A DNA stretch of 64,000 bases from Gammaproteobacteria bacterium (GTDB taxonomy: Bacteria > Pseudomonadota > Gammaproteobacteria > GCA-001735895): NCBI GenBank assembly GCA_029862005.1, contig JAOTYD010000012.1, forward strand, positions 32,015 through 96,014, read 5' to 3'. The first letter of the stretch is position 1. Each line of letters opens with the position of its first letter. This document shows, piece after piece, positions 8,894 to 17,939 of this stretch. The position numbers were made by a program, and so were the translations under genes. The notes beneath the pieces were generated by a model. It was not told where the DNA came from and searched no databases. It saw nothing but the letters and a program-made list of their open reading frames with translations.

Positions 8894-8934
8894 CTGATCT
8901 AGGTCAGTAAAAACCATTGCCTGATGGCTAGAAT
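8894..8934 (+). promoter_or_regulatory. FNR/ANR-type site and -10 element of the nqr operon
   Basis: CTGATCTAGGTCAG (8894-8907) is a near-palindrome matching the FNR/ANR consensus TTGAT-N4-ATCAA in its TGAT and TCA cores, with symmetric changes at both outer bases. TAGAAT (8929-8934) is a good -10, placing the transcription start near 8941-8942, so the site is centred at about -41, the position for class II activation by FNR-type regulators. There is no good -35, as expected for an activated promoter. This also rules out the in-frame TTG at 8935 as the nqrA start. Prediction by eye. Confidence 0.5.
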
Positions 8935-8967
8935 TTGCTCCCATATAGTCGCGCCAAAGGGAGTTCT

Positions 8968-10170
8968 GTGTCGGTGTTATCCGGGCTTGAGACCAAGTAT
9001 GTAACGCGTGCCGCTTTACTCGGCTCTGATTACCGTGGTGTCAATTTCGAAATGCTGTGCGAGGTAGGTGACGAGGTGAAAGTCGGCGCCGCAGTGATGC
9101 GCGACGTGCGACGGCCCCAGATAAAGTTTACTGCGCCGCTATCCGGCAGAGTCGCCAGCATCGAGCGGGGCAAGCGCCGCAAGTTGATTAGCCTGCAAAT
9201 CGACGTGGACGATTCCATGGCTGTCGCGAGCCAGCAACCTCCTGCCGGCAATGACGGCGTATCGCTTCGCAATTTCATGCTTGAATCAGGTGCCTGGAGT
9301 ATGCTGCGCACGCGCCCATTCGGTAATATTCCTGATCCTGACGCCGAACCCGCCGCAGTTTTTGTAACCGCACTTGACGCTGAGCCCCTCGCACCGGAAC
9401 CGCGCTCAATTATCGAAACCTATCAGCAAGAGTTTAATAGTGCGGTAAATGTGCTTGCAGACTTAAGCGATGCACCGCTATACGTTTGCCATGCACCGAA
9501 TCACGTGCTCGGCTTCGAAAACTCGAGCAAGATTCGGAGCGTCAGTTTTGCGGGAGGATACGCTGCGGGCTTACCCGGTGTACATATAAACGCGCTCTGC
9601 CCGATTGGATTTGGTGGTGGCGAAGTCTGGCATATCGGTTACCAGGATGTCATTTCGCTCGGGCACTTGCTACTTCACGGCGAGCCCTGGTTGCAGCGAG
9701 TCATATCCCTCGGTGGCAACGCGGTCAGAAATCCACGTGACCTGGCAGTTTATCCAGGCTCGAAGATCAGTGAATTACTGGTAAACGAAATCAGTGAAGT
9801 CGCGCCACGAACTCTCATGGGGTCAACGATTTACGGGCGCGAATCGGCTCCAGGCTCCGCTTTTCTCAGTGCACGACAACGACAGATTACCGTGTTCGAC
9901 TCGACAACCGGCGAGGCGGCGGGCACCAAAGCATCGAGCCCCGGTGCATTGATTCCGAACGAGACGCTGGAAAGTTTAATACTGCCCGGTATTTACCCCG
10001 TGCCGCTGATGCGTGCATTACAGTTGGGGGATGCCGAGCGAGCGCGGGAACTCGGTGCACTGGAACTGGTGGAAGAAGACGTGATGCCACTCAGTCGTGC
10101 CTGCGTCTCCAGCAGCGACTATGCGATGTTGTTGCGCGATGTGCTCGACCAACTCGAGAGTGTCCGTTGA
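8968..10170 (+). CDS. nqrA: Na+-translocating NADH:quinone reductase subunit A, divergent and short
   Basis: 400 residues from GTG 8968, with AAGGGAG just upstream; the next in-frame GTG (8974) is an alternative. NqrA is the peripheral, quinone-associated subunit of the Na+-pump. Recognised from VALLG-type AALLGSDYRG, the RnfC-like barrel-sandwich segment (VGDEVKVGAAVMRD ... FTAPLSGRVASIERG) and the C-terminal ELVEEDVMP region, as well as its place ahead of nqrB-F. It is about 45 residues shorter than usual; the N-terminal GLDLPIAG-type motif is missing, and the C-terminal CTFVCPGKYEYG region is replaced by SRACVSSSDYAM. I see no frameshift that would restore the missing N-terminus. TGATG junction with nqrB. 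Confidence 0.85.
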   Translation: MSVLSGLETKYVTRAALLGSDYRGVNFEMLCEVGDEVKVGAAVMRDVRRPQIKFTAPLSGRVASIERGKRRKLISLQIDVDDSMAVASQQPPAGNDGVSLRNFMLESGAWSMLRTRPFGNIPDPDAEPAAVFVTALDAEPLAPEPRSIIETYQQEFNSAVNVLADLSDAPLYVCHAPNHVLGFENSSKIRSVSFAGGYAAGLPGVHINALCPIGFGGGEVWHIGYQDVISLGHLLLHGEPWLQRVISLGGNAVRNPRDLAVYPGSKISELLVNEISEVAPRTLMGSTIYGRESAPGSAFLSARQRQITVFDSTTGEAAGTKASSPGALIPNETLESLILPGIYPVPLMRALQLGDAERARELGALELVEEDVMPLSRACVSSSDYAMLLRDVLDQLESVR

Positions 10171-11252
10171 TGGAAATATTGTTCTCGAATTCAGGAAACG
10201 GACGCAAGCGTATGCTCCAGCTGCAGCTGCTGGCACTGCTCCCGGTCGTCATTGCGGCCCTGGTAAATACCGGCTATCAGTACCTGGCGGCAATTGCGCG
10301 GAATCCCGCACTTGTCACCGATGACTTTCGCAGTCAGATTGCGCTTGGCCTCGGTGCCAACCACGAACGCCTCGGTTTGTACGATATGTTTGCGGCCGGT
10401 TTCGCACACTTCGTACCAGTCTTGCTGGTGGCTTTACTGGTGGGTGGTTTCTGGGAGCGAATTATCACCGAGCGGCGGCAAGCTTCGATCGAACCGGGAT
10501 TCGTTCTGGTCGCCCTTTTGTTCACTTTGCTAATGCCAGGTGCTGCCGCCTGGGTTCACGTTGTATTCGGTATGTCATTTGCGATGCTGCTGGGCAGGGG
10601 GATTTTCGGAGGTGAAGGCAAAACCTTTCTGAGCCCGGCCCTGCTTGGCGTCGCTATCGTACAGGTCAGTTTTCCGGGTGTCGCGGATCAGCATCCGTTA
10701 TGGAGCGGATTGGCCGGGTACGCGGGAAGTGATGCGATCGCGCTGTTTCACCGCGGTGGTGATGCGGCATTGAGCGCTGCCGATATCAATTTATGGACTG
10801 CATTTATTGGCAGGACTCCGGGGACCATGGGAACCACTTCGGTCCTCGCGGTCGCTCTCGGTGCTGTGCTGTTGCTGATAGAGCGCCTGATCTCGTGGCG
10901 CCTGCTTGCCGCGCAGATTATCGGATTGTTCGTGTTTGCTACGATATTCAATATCCTCGGAGCAGATACCGGCGCCAGCGCAATGCCGGCCTACTGGCAC
11001 TTGCTGCTCGGAAGCTTTGCCTTTGGTGCGGTTTTTATTGCCTGTGATCCGGTCGCATCGGCCTGTACCAATCCCGGCAGGTGGATCCAGGGATTTCTGA
11101 TCGCTGCGCTGGTGGTGCTGATTCGAGTGGCTAACACCACGCACCCCGATGCCGTTATCCCGGCCCTGCTGCTTGCGTCGATCGTCGCACCACTGATCGA
11201 TCACGCCGTATTAGCCTGGAATATTCGTGGCAGGGCACGCCGCCATGTCTGA
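10170..11252 (+). CDS. nqrB: Na+-translocating NADH:quinone reductase subunit B
   Basis: 360 residues from the ATG that overlaps the nqrA stop (TGATG). Polytopic membrane subunit that carries a covalent FMN and riboflavin and contributes the Na+ path. GTMGTTSVLA contains the Thr (Thr223) that aligns with the FMN-bearing Thr of GSMGETST in Vibrio NqrB. The ACDPVASACTNPGRW segment and VAPLIDHAVLAWNIRGR close the protein as in the family. It is about 50 residues shorter than typical NqrB, chiefly at the N-terminus, where the usual cytoplasmic leader before the first membrane segment is reduced to about 15 residues. Confidence 0.9.
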   Translation: MEILFSNSGNGRKRMLQLQLLALLPVVIAALVNTGYQYLAAIARNPALVTDDFRSQIALGLGANHERLGLYDMFAAGFAHFVPVLLVALLVGGFWERIITERRQASIEPGFVLVALLFTLLMPGAAAWVHVVFGMSFAMLLGRGIFGGEGKTFLSPALLGVAIVQVSFPGVADQHPLWSGLAGYAGSDAIALFHRGGDAALSAADINLWTAFIGRTPGTMGTTSVLAVALGAVLLLIERLISWRLLAAQIIGLFVFATIFNILGADTGASAMPAYWHLLLGSFAFGAVFIACDPVASACTNPGRWIQGFLIAALVVLIRVANTTHPDAVIPALLLASIVAPLIDHAVLAWNIRGRARRHV

Positions 11253-12027
11253 AGTTGCGCTAAAAGACAGCACTACCCGGGCGCTCGCCATGGCAATCAC
11301 GGTCGCGTTTATCTGCGGTCTGCTGGTTTCCGTGGTCGCGGTCAGTCTGCGACCGATTTACAAGGCAAACATCGAGGCCGAACGCATCGCCCAGCTCGAA
11401 CTGGTGCTGGGCGCACTGTCGGATATTGGACGTGTACTGACGATCGATAACCTCGAGGCCCGTATCGTCGACCTTGAGAGTGGCGAGTTCGACGATAGCA
11501 TTGACGTTGCCACCTTTGACGCCGAGAGAGCGGCCGCGAAGCCTGCTACCAGTGCGACGATTCCCGCTGATCTCGATCTTGCCGGTCTCAAGCGACGCGC
11601 GCTGCACGCACCCGTTTACCTGGTGCGGGACGCCAGTGAACAGATAGACCTGGTTATTCTGCCGGTGTCAGGACGTGGCTACCAGTCGACATTGCGCGCC
11701 TGGCTAGTGCTCGATGGCGACACGCAAACCGTGCGCGCGCTCAAGTTTTACCAGCATGGAGAAACGCCGGGCGTGGGGGCCCGTATAGAGGAGCCGGAAT
11801 GGGAGGCGCAGTGGCGTGATTTACGTGCTTTCGACGATGCCGGTGTACTGCGCATCGGGGTCCGGTCCCAGGCGGGTGGTGCCTACAGTGACGACGCCGA
11901 ATACCAGGTCGATGGTATTTCGGGCGCGACACGAACCACCCAGGGTGTCGACGGCATGCTACGTTTCTGGCTCGGCGAGTTTGGATTTGCGACCTTTTTA
12001 CAGCGTATTCGCGAGGAACGACTCTGA
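11245..12027 (+). CDS. nqrC: Na+-translocating NADH:quinone reductase subunit C
   Basis: 260 residues from ATG 11245, overlapping nqrB by 8 bp; an upstream GTG (11227) is less likely. One N-terminal membrane helix, then a periplasmic FMN-binding domain. The DGISGATRT motif holds Thr229, matching the Thr that carries phosphoester-linked FMN in NqrC. The flavin is attached by ApbE in known systems; no apbE gene is present here. TGATG junction with nqrD. Confidence 0.93.
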   Translation: MSEVALKDSTTRALAMAITVAFICGLLVSVVAVSLRPIYKANIEAERIAQLELVLGALSDIGRVLTIDNLEARIVDLESGEFDDSIDVATFDAERAAAKPATSATIPADLDLAGLKRRALHAPVYLVRDASEQIDLVILPVSGRGYQSTLRAWLVLDGDTQTVRALKFYQHGETPGVGARIEEPEWEAQWRDLRAFDDAGVLRIGVRSQAGGAYSDDAEYQVDGISGATRTTQGVDGMLRFWLGEFGFATFLQRIREERL

Positions 12028-12686
12028 TGCAGGATAACAACTGGAGAATCCTGACGCGTCCACTGATTGATGACAATCCGTTAACCCTGCAGATTCTCGG
12101 AATCTGCTCGGCACTGGCGGTAACAACCTCGCTCGATACCGCGTTGCTGATGAGCCTGGTGGTGGTTTGCGTGCTCGCCCTTGGTAGTGGCTCGGTGAGC
12201 CTGATTCGCGGTCATATACCGCATTCTGTGAGAATTATCGTACAAATCACGATCATCGCGACTCTCGTTATCGTGGTCGACCAGGTACTTCAGGCCTACG
12301 CTTTTGAACTGAGTAAACGCTTGTCCGTGTTTGTTGGTTTGATCATTACCAACTGTATCGTTCTCGGTCGAGCCGAGAGTTTCGCGATGCACAATGGCTT
12401 CGTCGCCAGCACGCTTGACGGAATCGGTAACGGGCTGGGTTATTCACTGATCCTGGTGATCGTCGGCGCCATCCGCGAGTTCTTTGGCAAGGGTAGCCTG
12501 CTGAATATCCAGATTCTGATCCCGACCAGCCAGGGGGGTGCGTTCGAACCACTGCACCTGATGCTGTTGCCGCCGAGTGCATTTTTCATCATCGGCGGCA
12601 TTATCTGGTTCATTCGCCGCAAGCGGCCGCAGCAAGTAGAGAAACCCGAGTTTACACTGCGCGCACGAGAACAGGAGTCGAAATGA
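12027..12686 (+). CDS. nqrD: Na+-translocating NADH:quinone reductase subunit D
   Basis: 219 residues, six hydrophobic segments, NqrDE/RnfAE family. Both cysteines that hold the intramembrane iron centre shared with NqrE are present: Cys27 in [10 protein letters not shown] and Cys110 in [14 protein letters not shown]. It begins in the nqrC stop codon and ends with a 4-bp overlap (ATGA) with nqrE. The GRAESFA motif favours NqrD over RnfE. Confidence 0.95.
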   Translation: MQDNNWRILTRPLIDDNPLTLQILGICSALAVTTSLDTALLMSLVVVCVLALGSGSVSLIRGHIPHSVRIIVQITIIATLVIVVDQVLQAYAFELSKRLSVFVGLIITNCIVLGRAESFAMHNGFVASTLDGIGNGLGYSLILVIVGAIREFFGKGSLLNIQILIPTSQGGAFEPLHLMLLPPSAFFIIGGIIWFIRRKRPQQVEKPEFTLRAREQESK

Positions 12687-13288
12687 ACGCCTTTTTCGAA
12701 CTGTTTCTGCGATCGGTTTTTCTCGACAACCTGGCACTGTCATTTTTCCTCGGCATGTGCACCTTTCTGGCAGTCTCCAAACGCGTCGATACCGCTTTTG
12801 GCGTGGGGCTGGCAATGATGGTCGTGCAAACTGTAACAGTACCGGTCAACAACCTGATTTATAACTTTCTGCTGGCGCCCGGGGCACTGGACTGGGCCGG
12901 GCTCGGCGATGTCGATCTTTCGTTTTTACGCCTGATTGCGTTTATCGGTGTTATCGCGGCGATGGTGCAGGTACTTGAAATGACGCTCGAGTTTCACGTA
13001 CCAAAGCTGCACCGGGCGATGGGCATTTTCCTGCCATTGATCACGGTCAATTGCGCGATTCTTGGCGGCAGTCTGTTCATGGTCGAGCGCAGCTACGGGT
13101 TTGCCGAAAGCGTGGTCTTCGGCTTCGGGACGGGGTTGGGCTGGGCGCTTGCGATCGTGATATTTGCCGCGATTCGAGAGCGGCTCAAATATGCCGATAT
13201 CCCCGAAGGCCTGCAGGGACTCGGGATAAATTTTATCGTCGCCGGCATCATGTCACTCGGTTTCATGGCGTTTGCAGGGATGGGCTGA
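12683..13288 (+). CDS. nqrE: Na+-translocating NADH:quinone reductase subunit E
   Basis: 201 residues, six hydrophobic segments. Iron-centre cysteines Cys26 ([18 protein letters not shown]) and Cys124 ([10 protein letters not shown]) are conserved, as is the terminal FAGMG. Overlaps nqrD by 4 bp and nqrF by one base (TGATG). Confidence 0.95.
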   Translation: MNAFFELFLRSVFLDNLALSFFLGMCTFLAVSKRVDTAFGVGLAMMVVQTVTVPVNNLIYNFLLAPGALDWAGLGDVDLSFLRLIAFIGVIAAMVQVLEMTLEFHVPKLHRAMGIFLPLITVNCAILGGSLFMVERSYGFAESVVFGFGTGLGWALAIVIFAAIRERLKYADIPEGLQGLGINFIVAGIMSLGFMAFAGMG

Positions 13289-14508
13289 TGCTGGAAGCGA
13301 CACTCGGAGTATTATTCTTTACCGGCATCGTCTTACTGTTGACGCTGTTTGTGCTGGCGGCGCGGCGCGTACTGGTACCGCACGGCGAGTGTCAAATCGA
13401 GATCAATGCGCAAAAGAAAGTCAGCGCCCAGATCGGACAACGGTTGCTCGGGGTTTGCCAGCAAGCCGGCATTCACCTGCCCAGCGCCTGCGCCGGCGCC
13501 GGCACCTGTGGATTGTGCAAGGCCCGGGTCGTCAGCGGTGGTGGCGAGGCAGGACCACAGGAACTCGCGCACCTGAGCCAGCGCGAGGCGCGCAAGGGTA
13601 CCCGCCTTGCCTGCCAGGTGGCAGTACTGGGTCCGATGTCAATCGAAGTTGACGACGCATATTTTGATGTCAAAACCTGGCACTGCGAGGTCCTGCAAAC
13701 GCGCAATGTCAGTACCCTGATCCGGGAGATCGTGATGAAATTGCCCGCAGGCGAACCGATGGAGTTTCGCGCCGGGGGTTTTGTCGAGCTTACCAGCCCC
13801 GCCTACCAGGTCGCCTTCAGCGAATTCGAGATCGAACCCGAGTTTCACGATGTCTGGGATCGGTTTAACCTTTGGAAGCTTACTGCCGGCAGCGATACCG
13901 AGGTAACACGTGCCTACTCGATGGCCAACCATCCTGCTGAAAAGGGACTCATTATCCTCAACATACGCATTGCTTTGCCGCCCCCGGGGCACCCAGGGAT
14001 ACCACCCGGAGTGGTTTCGAGCTGGCTGTTTTCATTGAAGCCGGGTGACCCGGTATCGATTCGAGGTCCGTATGGGCACTTCGCGGTTGAACCCTCGGAC
14101 CGGGAGCTGGTATTCATCGGTGGCGGTGCCGGCATGGCGCCGTTGCGGGCACAGATTCTCGATTTGCTCGAGACCCACGATTCACAGCGCAAGATAACTT
14201 ACTGGTACGGTGCGCGTTCTCGCCGGGAGCTGTATTATGAAGACGTGTTCGACAAACTGCAGCATGAACACGACAATTTTGAATGGCATCCGGCATTGTC
14301 CGAAGCGGAGCAAAGCGATGCCTGGGACGGCTTTACCGGTTTCATTCACCAGGTTGCCTATGACAATTACCTGGCGCAACACCCGGCACCTGAAAGCTGC
14401 GAGTATTACCTTTGTGGACCGCCGATGATGGTGCAATCGGTACTTGCGATGCTCGATGAGCTCGGGGTTTCAATGGAGAATATTCATTATGATGATTTTG
14501 GCAGTTAA
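13288..14508 (+). CDS. nqrF: Na+-translocating NADH:quinone reductase subunit F (NADH dehydrogenase subunit)
   Basis: 406 residues, normal length. An N-terminal membrane helix is followed by a [2Fe-2S] ferredoxin domain with Cys68, Cys74, Cys77 and Cys109, then an FAD domain (RAYSMAN) and an NAD(H)-binding domain (GGGAGMAPLR, YGARSRRELYYEDVF, CGPPMM, terminal YDDFGS). This is the NADH-oxidising entry point of the complex. The true start is the ATG overlapping the nqrE stop; the reading frame extends further upstream only by chance. Confidence 0.95.
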   Translation: MLEATLGVLFFTGIVLLLTLFVLAARRVLVPHGECQIEINAQKKVSAQIGQRLLGVCQQAGIHLPSACAGAGTCGLCKARVVSGGGEAGPQELAHLSQREARKGTRLACQVAVLGPMSIEVDDAYFDVKTWHCEVLQTRNVSTLIREIVMKLPAGEPMEFRAGGFVELTSPAYQVAFSEFEIEPEFHDVWDRFNLWKLTAGSDTEVTRAYSMANHPAEKGLIILNIRIALPPPGHPGIPPGVVSSWLFSLKPGDPVSIRGPYGHFAVEPSDRELVFIGGGAGMAPLRAQILDLLETHDSQRKITYWYGARSRRELYYEDVFDKLQHEHDNFEWHPALSEAEQSDAWDGFTGFIHQVAYDNYLAQHPAPESCEYYLCGPPMMVQSVLAMLDELGVSMENIHYDDFGS

Positions 14509-14529
14509 CCACCAAGGGAGAGTCACGTT

Positions 14530-14670
14530 ATGGCGACTATATTAATAGCGATCCCTCTATTTATACTGGCAGTGGTCGGACTGGGAATCGGTCTCTTGCT
14601 CAGGCAGAAACCACTTTGTGGTAGTTGCGGTAACTGCAGCGAGTGCGTGATACGCAGGGCCAGATCATGA
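14530..14670 (+). CDS. nqrM: Short NqrM-like Nqr maturation protein
   Basis: 46 residues: one N-terminal membrane helix (MATILIAIPLFILAVVG...), then RQKPLCGSCGNCSECVIR with four Cys at CxxCxxCxxC spacing. Known NqrM (DUF539) is about 70-80 residues with a helix followed by a GSCGG...CxxC cysteine motif, and is needed to deliver iron to the NqrD/E site. The position right after nqrF, the AAGGGAG ribosome site and the topology all support NqrM, but the cysteine spacing is more compact than usual. Its stop overlaps the CBS gene start by 4 bp (ATGA). Confidence 0.75.
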   Translation: MATILIAIPLFILAVVGLGIGLLLRQKPLCGSCGNCSECVIRRARS

Positions 14671-15071
14671 GTACCGGTATCGAAAAATACATGGCCACCG
14701 AACTTGTCAGCTTTGCGCCCGACGATGATATTATTCATGCCATGCGTGTTTTGCTGGATAAGCATTTATCGGGTGCGCCGGTGCTTGATCAGGGCGGGCA
14801 GATGGTAGGAATTTTGTCGCAAAAGGATTGCCTGGCGATTGTTTACCAGGCCGCTTATCACCAGGACTGGGGCGGTAAGGTCGAGCAGTACATGAGCCGC
14901 GAAGTGGAACATATCGACGTCGAAACTACCATCTACGATGCCGCCGATAAATTCCTGCACTCGAGTTATCGTCGTTTTCCGGTATTGCGTGACGGGCAAC
15001 TGGTCGGCCAGATAAGTCGGCACGATATCATGCGCGCGCTGGACGAAAACTACCTGCGCGACGCGCTTTGA
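14667..15071 (+). CDS. Two-CBS-domain protein coupled to the nqr operon
   Basis: 134 residues from the ATG that overlaps the NqrM stop; an upstream in-frame GTG (14643) is inside that gene. Two CBS motifs, about 5-60 (YMATELVSFAPDDDI ... VGILSQKDCL) and 75-130 (YMSREVEHIDVETTIYDAA ... VGQISRHDIMRAL). Stand-alone CBS pairs usually bind adenine nucleotides and regulate partner proteins. Coupling to nqr suggests a link to energy state, but this is inference. Its last 22 bases overlap the end of the convergent kinase gene. Confidence 0.85.
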   Translation: MSTGIEKYMATELVSFAPDDDIIHAMRVLLDKHLSGAPVLDQGGQMVGILSQKDCLAIVYQAAYHQDWGGKVEQYMSREVEHIDVETTIYDAADKFLHSSYRRFPVLRDGQLVGQISRHDIMRALDENYLRDAL

Positions 15072-16861
15072 AATTCACTTGCAGCATATCGTGCGTCGGG
15101 GATTTTTGACTGCGCGTCTCCCGGTATATCTAAATCGGGTTTCACCGGCAGTGTAAACATGATCGAGCAACCCTGCTGGTCACCGGCAGACTCCACGACG
15201 ATACTCCCTCCATGAGCTTCGATTATTCGTTGCACCAGCGACATACCGATACCGGTCCCGTCGATTTCCGGATTAAGACGTTCAAACAAATTAAAGATGC
15301 GGTCATGGTACTTTGGATCGATACCGATTCCGTTGTCCTCAACCCTGCAGATAACATCGCTATCATTTTGGACCGCGCTTATCCTGATGCGGGGTACCGG
15401 TTGATCACCCATGAATTTTATCGAGTTTTCAATCAGATTCTGAAAGACTTCTAACAGGCGTAAACGATCTCCCCAAAATCGCGGCATATCGGTGTCTATA
15501 TCGAGTTCGACACCCCGGTTATCCAGCTTTTTCTGAACAGTTTCAACGGCCTGTTTTACCAGGTCGGTAAGTGAACCAGTCTCGGGAGGATTGACGATAC
15601 GGCCTATCCGGCTTAATTCAAGTAATCCATCGAGGAGCTCTCCCATGCGATTAGCCGCCAGGGTGATCTGATTCAGATCGTTGTTTATTTGCTTGGAGTC
15701 ATTGGCGGCTATCGCTTTTTGTAACAGGCCGATGAATCCGTTAATCGTTACCAGCGGCGTTTTCAGATCGTGCGAAGCCGTATATACAAATCGCTCGAGT
15801 TCAGCATTCTTGACTTCGAGTTCAGTAGTTAAGATTTCCTGTTCTTTGCGGATCGCTTCCTCGGAAGTGATATTGCGAACGATGCAGAGCACTTCGTCAT
15901 CGCGGTATTTGACAATGCGCGCTTCGTATACCTGATTGGATTGGGGTAATTCTATTGCATAGATGTAGGTCCCGGCAGTCGTTAGCCCAATTTTAACTGC
16001 TTGTATTAGTCCCCGTTGCACCTCAATAGGGATCGATAACTCGTTCAGGAATTTGCCAACAATATTATCGTCTGCAATTTCCAGTATTGTGTGACTGCCG
16101 ATGGCCCCCAGGATCTTCCCATCAGAGTTCAGGCGCAGTACCGAATCGGGGAGTGCCTTTAGCAGGTTGTTCAGTTGTTGTTGGCTATGCAGCAATTGCT
16201 GCTCAGATGAATGCAGCTCGGTAAGTGAACGATTGATCGAGTTCAGAGCCCACCGAATTAAAAAATAACTCAGCAATGCAAGTGTGATCAGAAAGGCCAC
16301 CAGACTCCAATTGTCGCGACGGCTAACTAAATCCAGTCGTTTAACCTGTTCCTTGTACTTAAGATCATGGGATCTCTCGAATTGCTCCACGCTCAACATC
16401 AGACCTTGAAGCATTAATCGTGCGTGAGCGAAAGCGTCGCTATTAACCGGATTACTTTCCGGTTGAGGTAAAAACAGTCGGTCGAGCTGAGATCCCAGCT
16501 TTATTGAAAGCGGATCAGCCGAGCCGAGTTTATTTTGCAGTTCGATAACATTCCCGAGATGGATTTGAAGTCTGTGCAGTGAAATTGCCGGGTTAAATCG
16601 GCCTCCGTATAAATCCTGGGAATGTATTCCTGATTTCGTGCCCGTTAACATTAGTTGTGCCAGGTAAAGTTGCATATTAGCCAGCTCTTCCTTCATTTTT
16701 ACGCTATTTACAATGATGAGCTGGTGAATCGCGATCTCATCAGATATCTCGAGTTGGCTTCTTTCCTGCCATAAAACCGTGGCAATCGCGCTGGCCAGAA
16801 TAAATAGTGTGATCCCCATAAACTGGGTCAGCCGTTTTATGGATAATAATTTTGTCGGCAC
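15050..16861 (-). CDS. Membrane sensor histidine kinase with PAS domain
   Basis: 603 residues from a GTG start (AGGGG upstream). Two membrane helices (about 13-31 and 190-212) frame a periplasmic helical sensor region; a PAS-like domain follows (about 235-335), then a HisKA domain with ASHDLKTP (His about 364) and a HATPase with NLIENSIKF, EDNGIGIDPKYHDRIF and GTGIGMSLVQRI. The PAS/HisKA arrangement resembles phytochrome-like or NarX-like kinases without a receiver domain. No response regulator gene is adjacent. Nine bases downstream of the PhnD-like gene, so co-transcribed; a sensor pair is likely. Confidence 0.9.
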   Translation of the reverse strand: MPTKLLSIKRLTQFMGITLFILASAIATVLWQERSQLEISDEIAIHQLIIVNSVKMKEELANMQLYLAQLMLTGTKSGIHSQDLYGGRFNPAISLHRLQIHLGNVIELQNKLGSADPLSIKLGSQLDRLFLPQPESNPVNSDAFAHARLMLQGLMLSVEQFERSHDLKYKEQVKRLDLVSRRDNWSLVAFLITLALLSYFLIRWALNSINRSLTELHSSEQQLLHSQQQLNNLLKALPDSVLRLNSDGKILGAIGSHTILEIADDNIVGKFLNELSIPIEVQRGLIQAVKIGLTTAGTYIYAIELPQSNQVYEARIVKYRDDEVLCIVRNITSEEAIRKEQEILTTELEVKNAELERFVYTASHDLKTPLVTINGFIGLLQKAIAANDSKQINNDLNQITLAANRMGELLDGLLELSRIGRIVNPPETGSLTDLVKQAVETVQKKLDNRGVELDIDTDMPRFWGDRLRLLEVFQNLIENSIKFMGDQPVPRIRISAVQNDSDVICRVEDNGIGIDPKYHDRIFNLFERLNPEIDGTGIGMSLVQRIIEAHGGSIVVESAGDQQGCSIMFTLPVKPDLDIPGDAQSKIPDARYAASEFQSASRR

Positions 16862-16870
16862 TGGAGGCCC

Positions 16871-17812
16871 CTAGTTTGGCTTGTCTGTATCTAACAAAGC
16901 TTCACTGTTCCTGGCAATTGTTGACAGCGAGTCAAAATATTCCGGATCCGCCGGTATGTATCCTATCGCGTTTAAGTGTTGTAGAACGATAGCGTGATCT
17001 GCATTGTCAGGCGATAGTTGCAAAAATGCGTTGCGAACTCTCAAATTGAAGCTATCGATAAATTTTCGATGCGTAGCCCAGACATAGTTTGCGTATGGCG
17101 GCGTTTCCCACAAGATCCGGATTTCATTGGACCTGATCAGTTTACTATCCATCAGGGAACGAATCGTTGTTGCATTAACAACACCGACATCAACTATGCC
17201 GTCTCGCACCCAATAGGCAGTTTTGTCGTGTGAGCCCGAGTATTGAACCGAGCTGAAAAACGATTCCGGATGAATGTTTTTCTGTTGCAGAAAGTATCGC
17301 GGCATCAGGTGACCGGATGTCGACAGGCGTGAACCGAAGGCAATTCCTTTGCCCTCTAGGCTTTCCAGTGTCTGCGCCGGGCTTTCTGTATTTACTATGA
17401 ACAGGCTGGTAAAGCGAGTGTCAACCAGGCGCATTACCAGCGGTACTGCATGATCATTTTGCCGGGCTTTGATGAAACTGTAGCCGCCAAAATATGCGAG
17501 ATCGATTTTTTGCTCATGAAAAAGTTTCAGCATTTCCTCGTAGGATTTTGGCACAATCAATTCGCAGCGTAGCTGTAAATAATTTGAAAGATAATCTAGT
17601 ACCGGCTCAAACCGCTTTTTAAGCATTTCTGGATTTTGGTTCGGTAAAACACCGATACGCAGAATAGCAGGGGGCTCAGTCATGCCAGTAGAGGACTCAT
17701 TGACATCAGGCATAAATAAAAGTATGCCAATGATCAGGGCCGATATAACGGTCAAACTCAAAACCGTTTTAAAAGTTCTCTTTATTGGATTACCTGATTT
17801 ATTCGGTTGCAT
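16871..17812 (-). CDS. PhnD-like periplasmic binding protein, probable sensor partner
   Basis: 313 residues: an N-terminal membrane helix or uncleaved signal (about 15-35), then a phosphate/phosphite/phosphonate-type binding domain (LRIGVLPNQNPEMLKKRFEPVLDYL, IDLAYFGGYSFI, KGIAFGSRLSTSGHLMPRYFL, VGVVNATTI). PhnD proteins normally serve ABC importers, but no ATPase or permease is near. The immediate downstream gene is a sensor kinase. I infer that the protein presents its ligand to that kinase. The ligand need not be phosphonate. No strong ribosome site. Confidence 0.82.
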   Translation of the reverse strand: MQPNKSGNPIKRTFKTVLSLTVISALIIGILLFMPDVNESSTGMTEPPAILRIGVLPNQNPEMLKKRFEPVLDYLSNYLQLRCELIVPKSYEEMLKLFHEQKIDLAYFGGYSFIKARQNDHAVPLVMRLVDTRFTSLFIVNTESPAQTLESLEGKGIAFGSRLSTSGHLMPRYFLQQKNIHPESFFSSVQYSGSHDKTAYWVRDGIVDVGVVNATTIRSLMDSKLIRSNEIRILWETPPYANYVWATHRKFIDSFNLRVRNAFLQLSPDNADHAIVLQHLNAIGYIPADPEYFDSLSTIARNSEALLDTDKPN

Positions 17813-17939
17813 TAATTATCAGGAGTCTATTTTGTATCGACCTTAGATGGAAACGAAACAGCGGATATTGTAGCAGGGGACCGCGGCCCGCGTTAATTAT
17901 TATGCCTGGGCGTCGAGGTAATTTTTGCTCCTCTTTTAA

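Noticed and set aside
8935..8967. TTG codon as an upstream start for nqrA
   Set aside because: It lies before the predicted transcription start, has no ribosome site, and adds residues unlike the NqrA N-terminus.
13051..13287. A longer reading frame upstream of nqrF
   Set aside because: The extra 79 codons read an arginine-rich peptide inside nqrE in another frame; the ATG in the nqrE stop gives the normal NqrF start.
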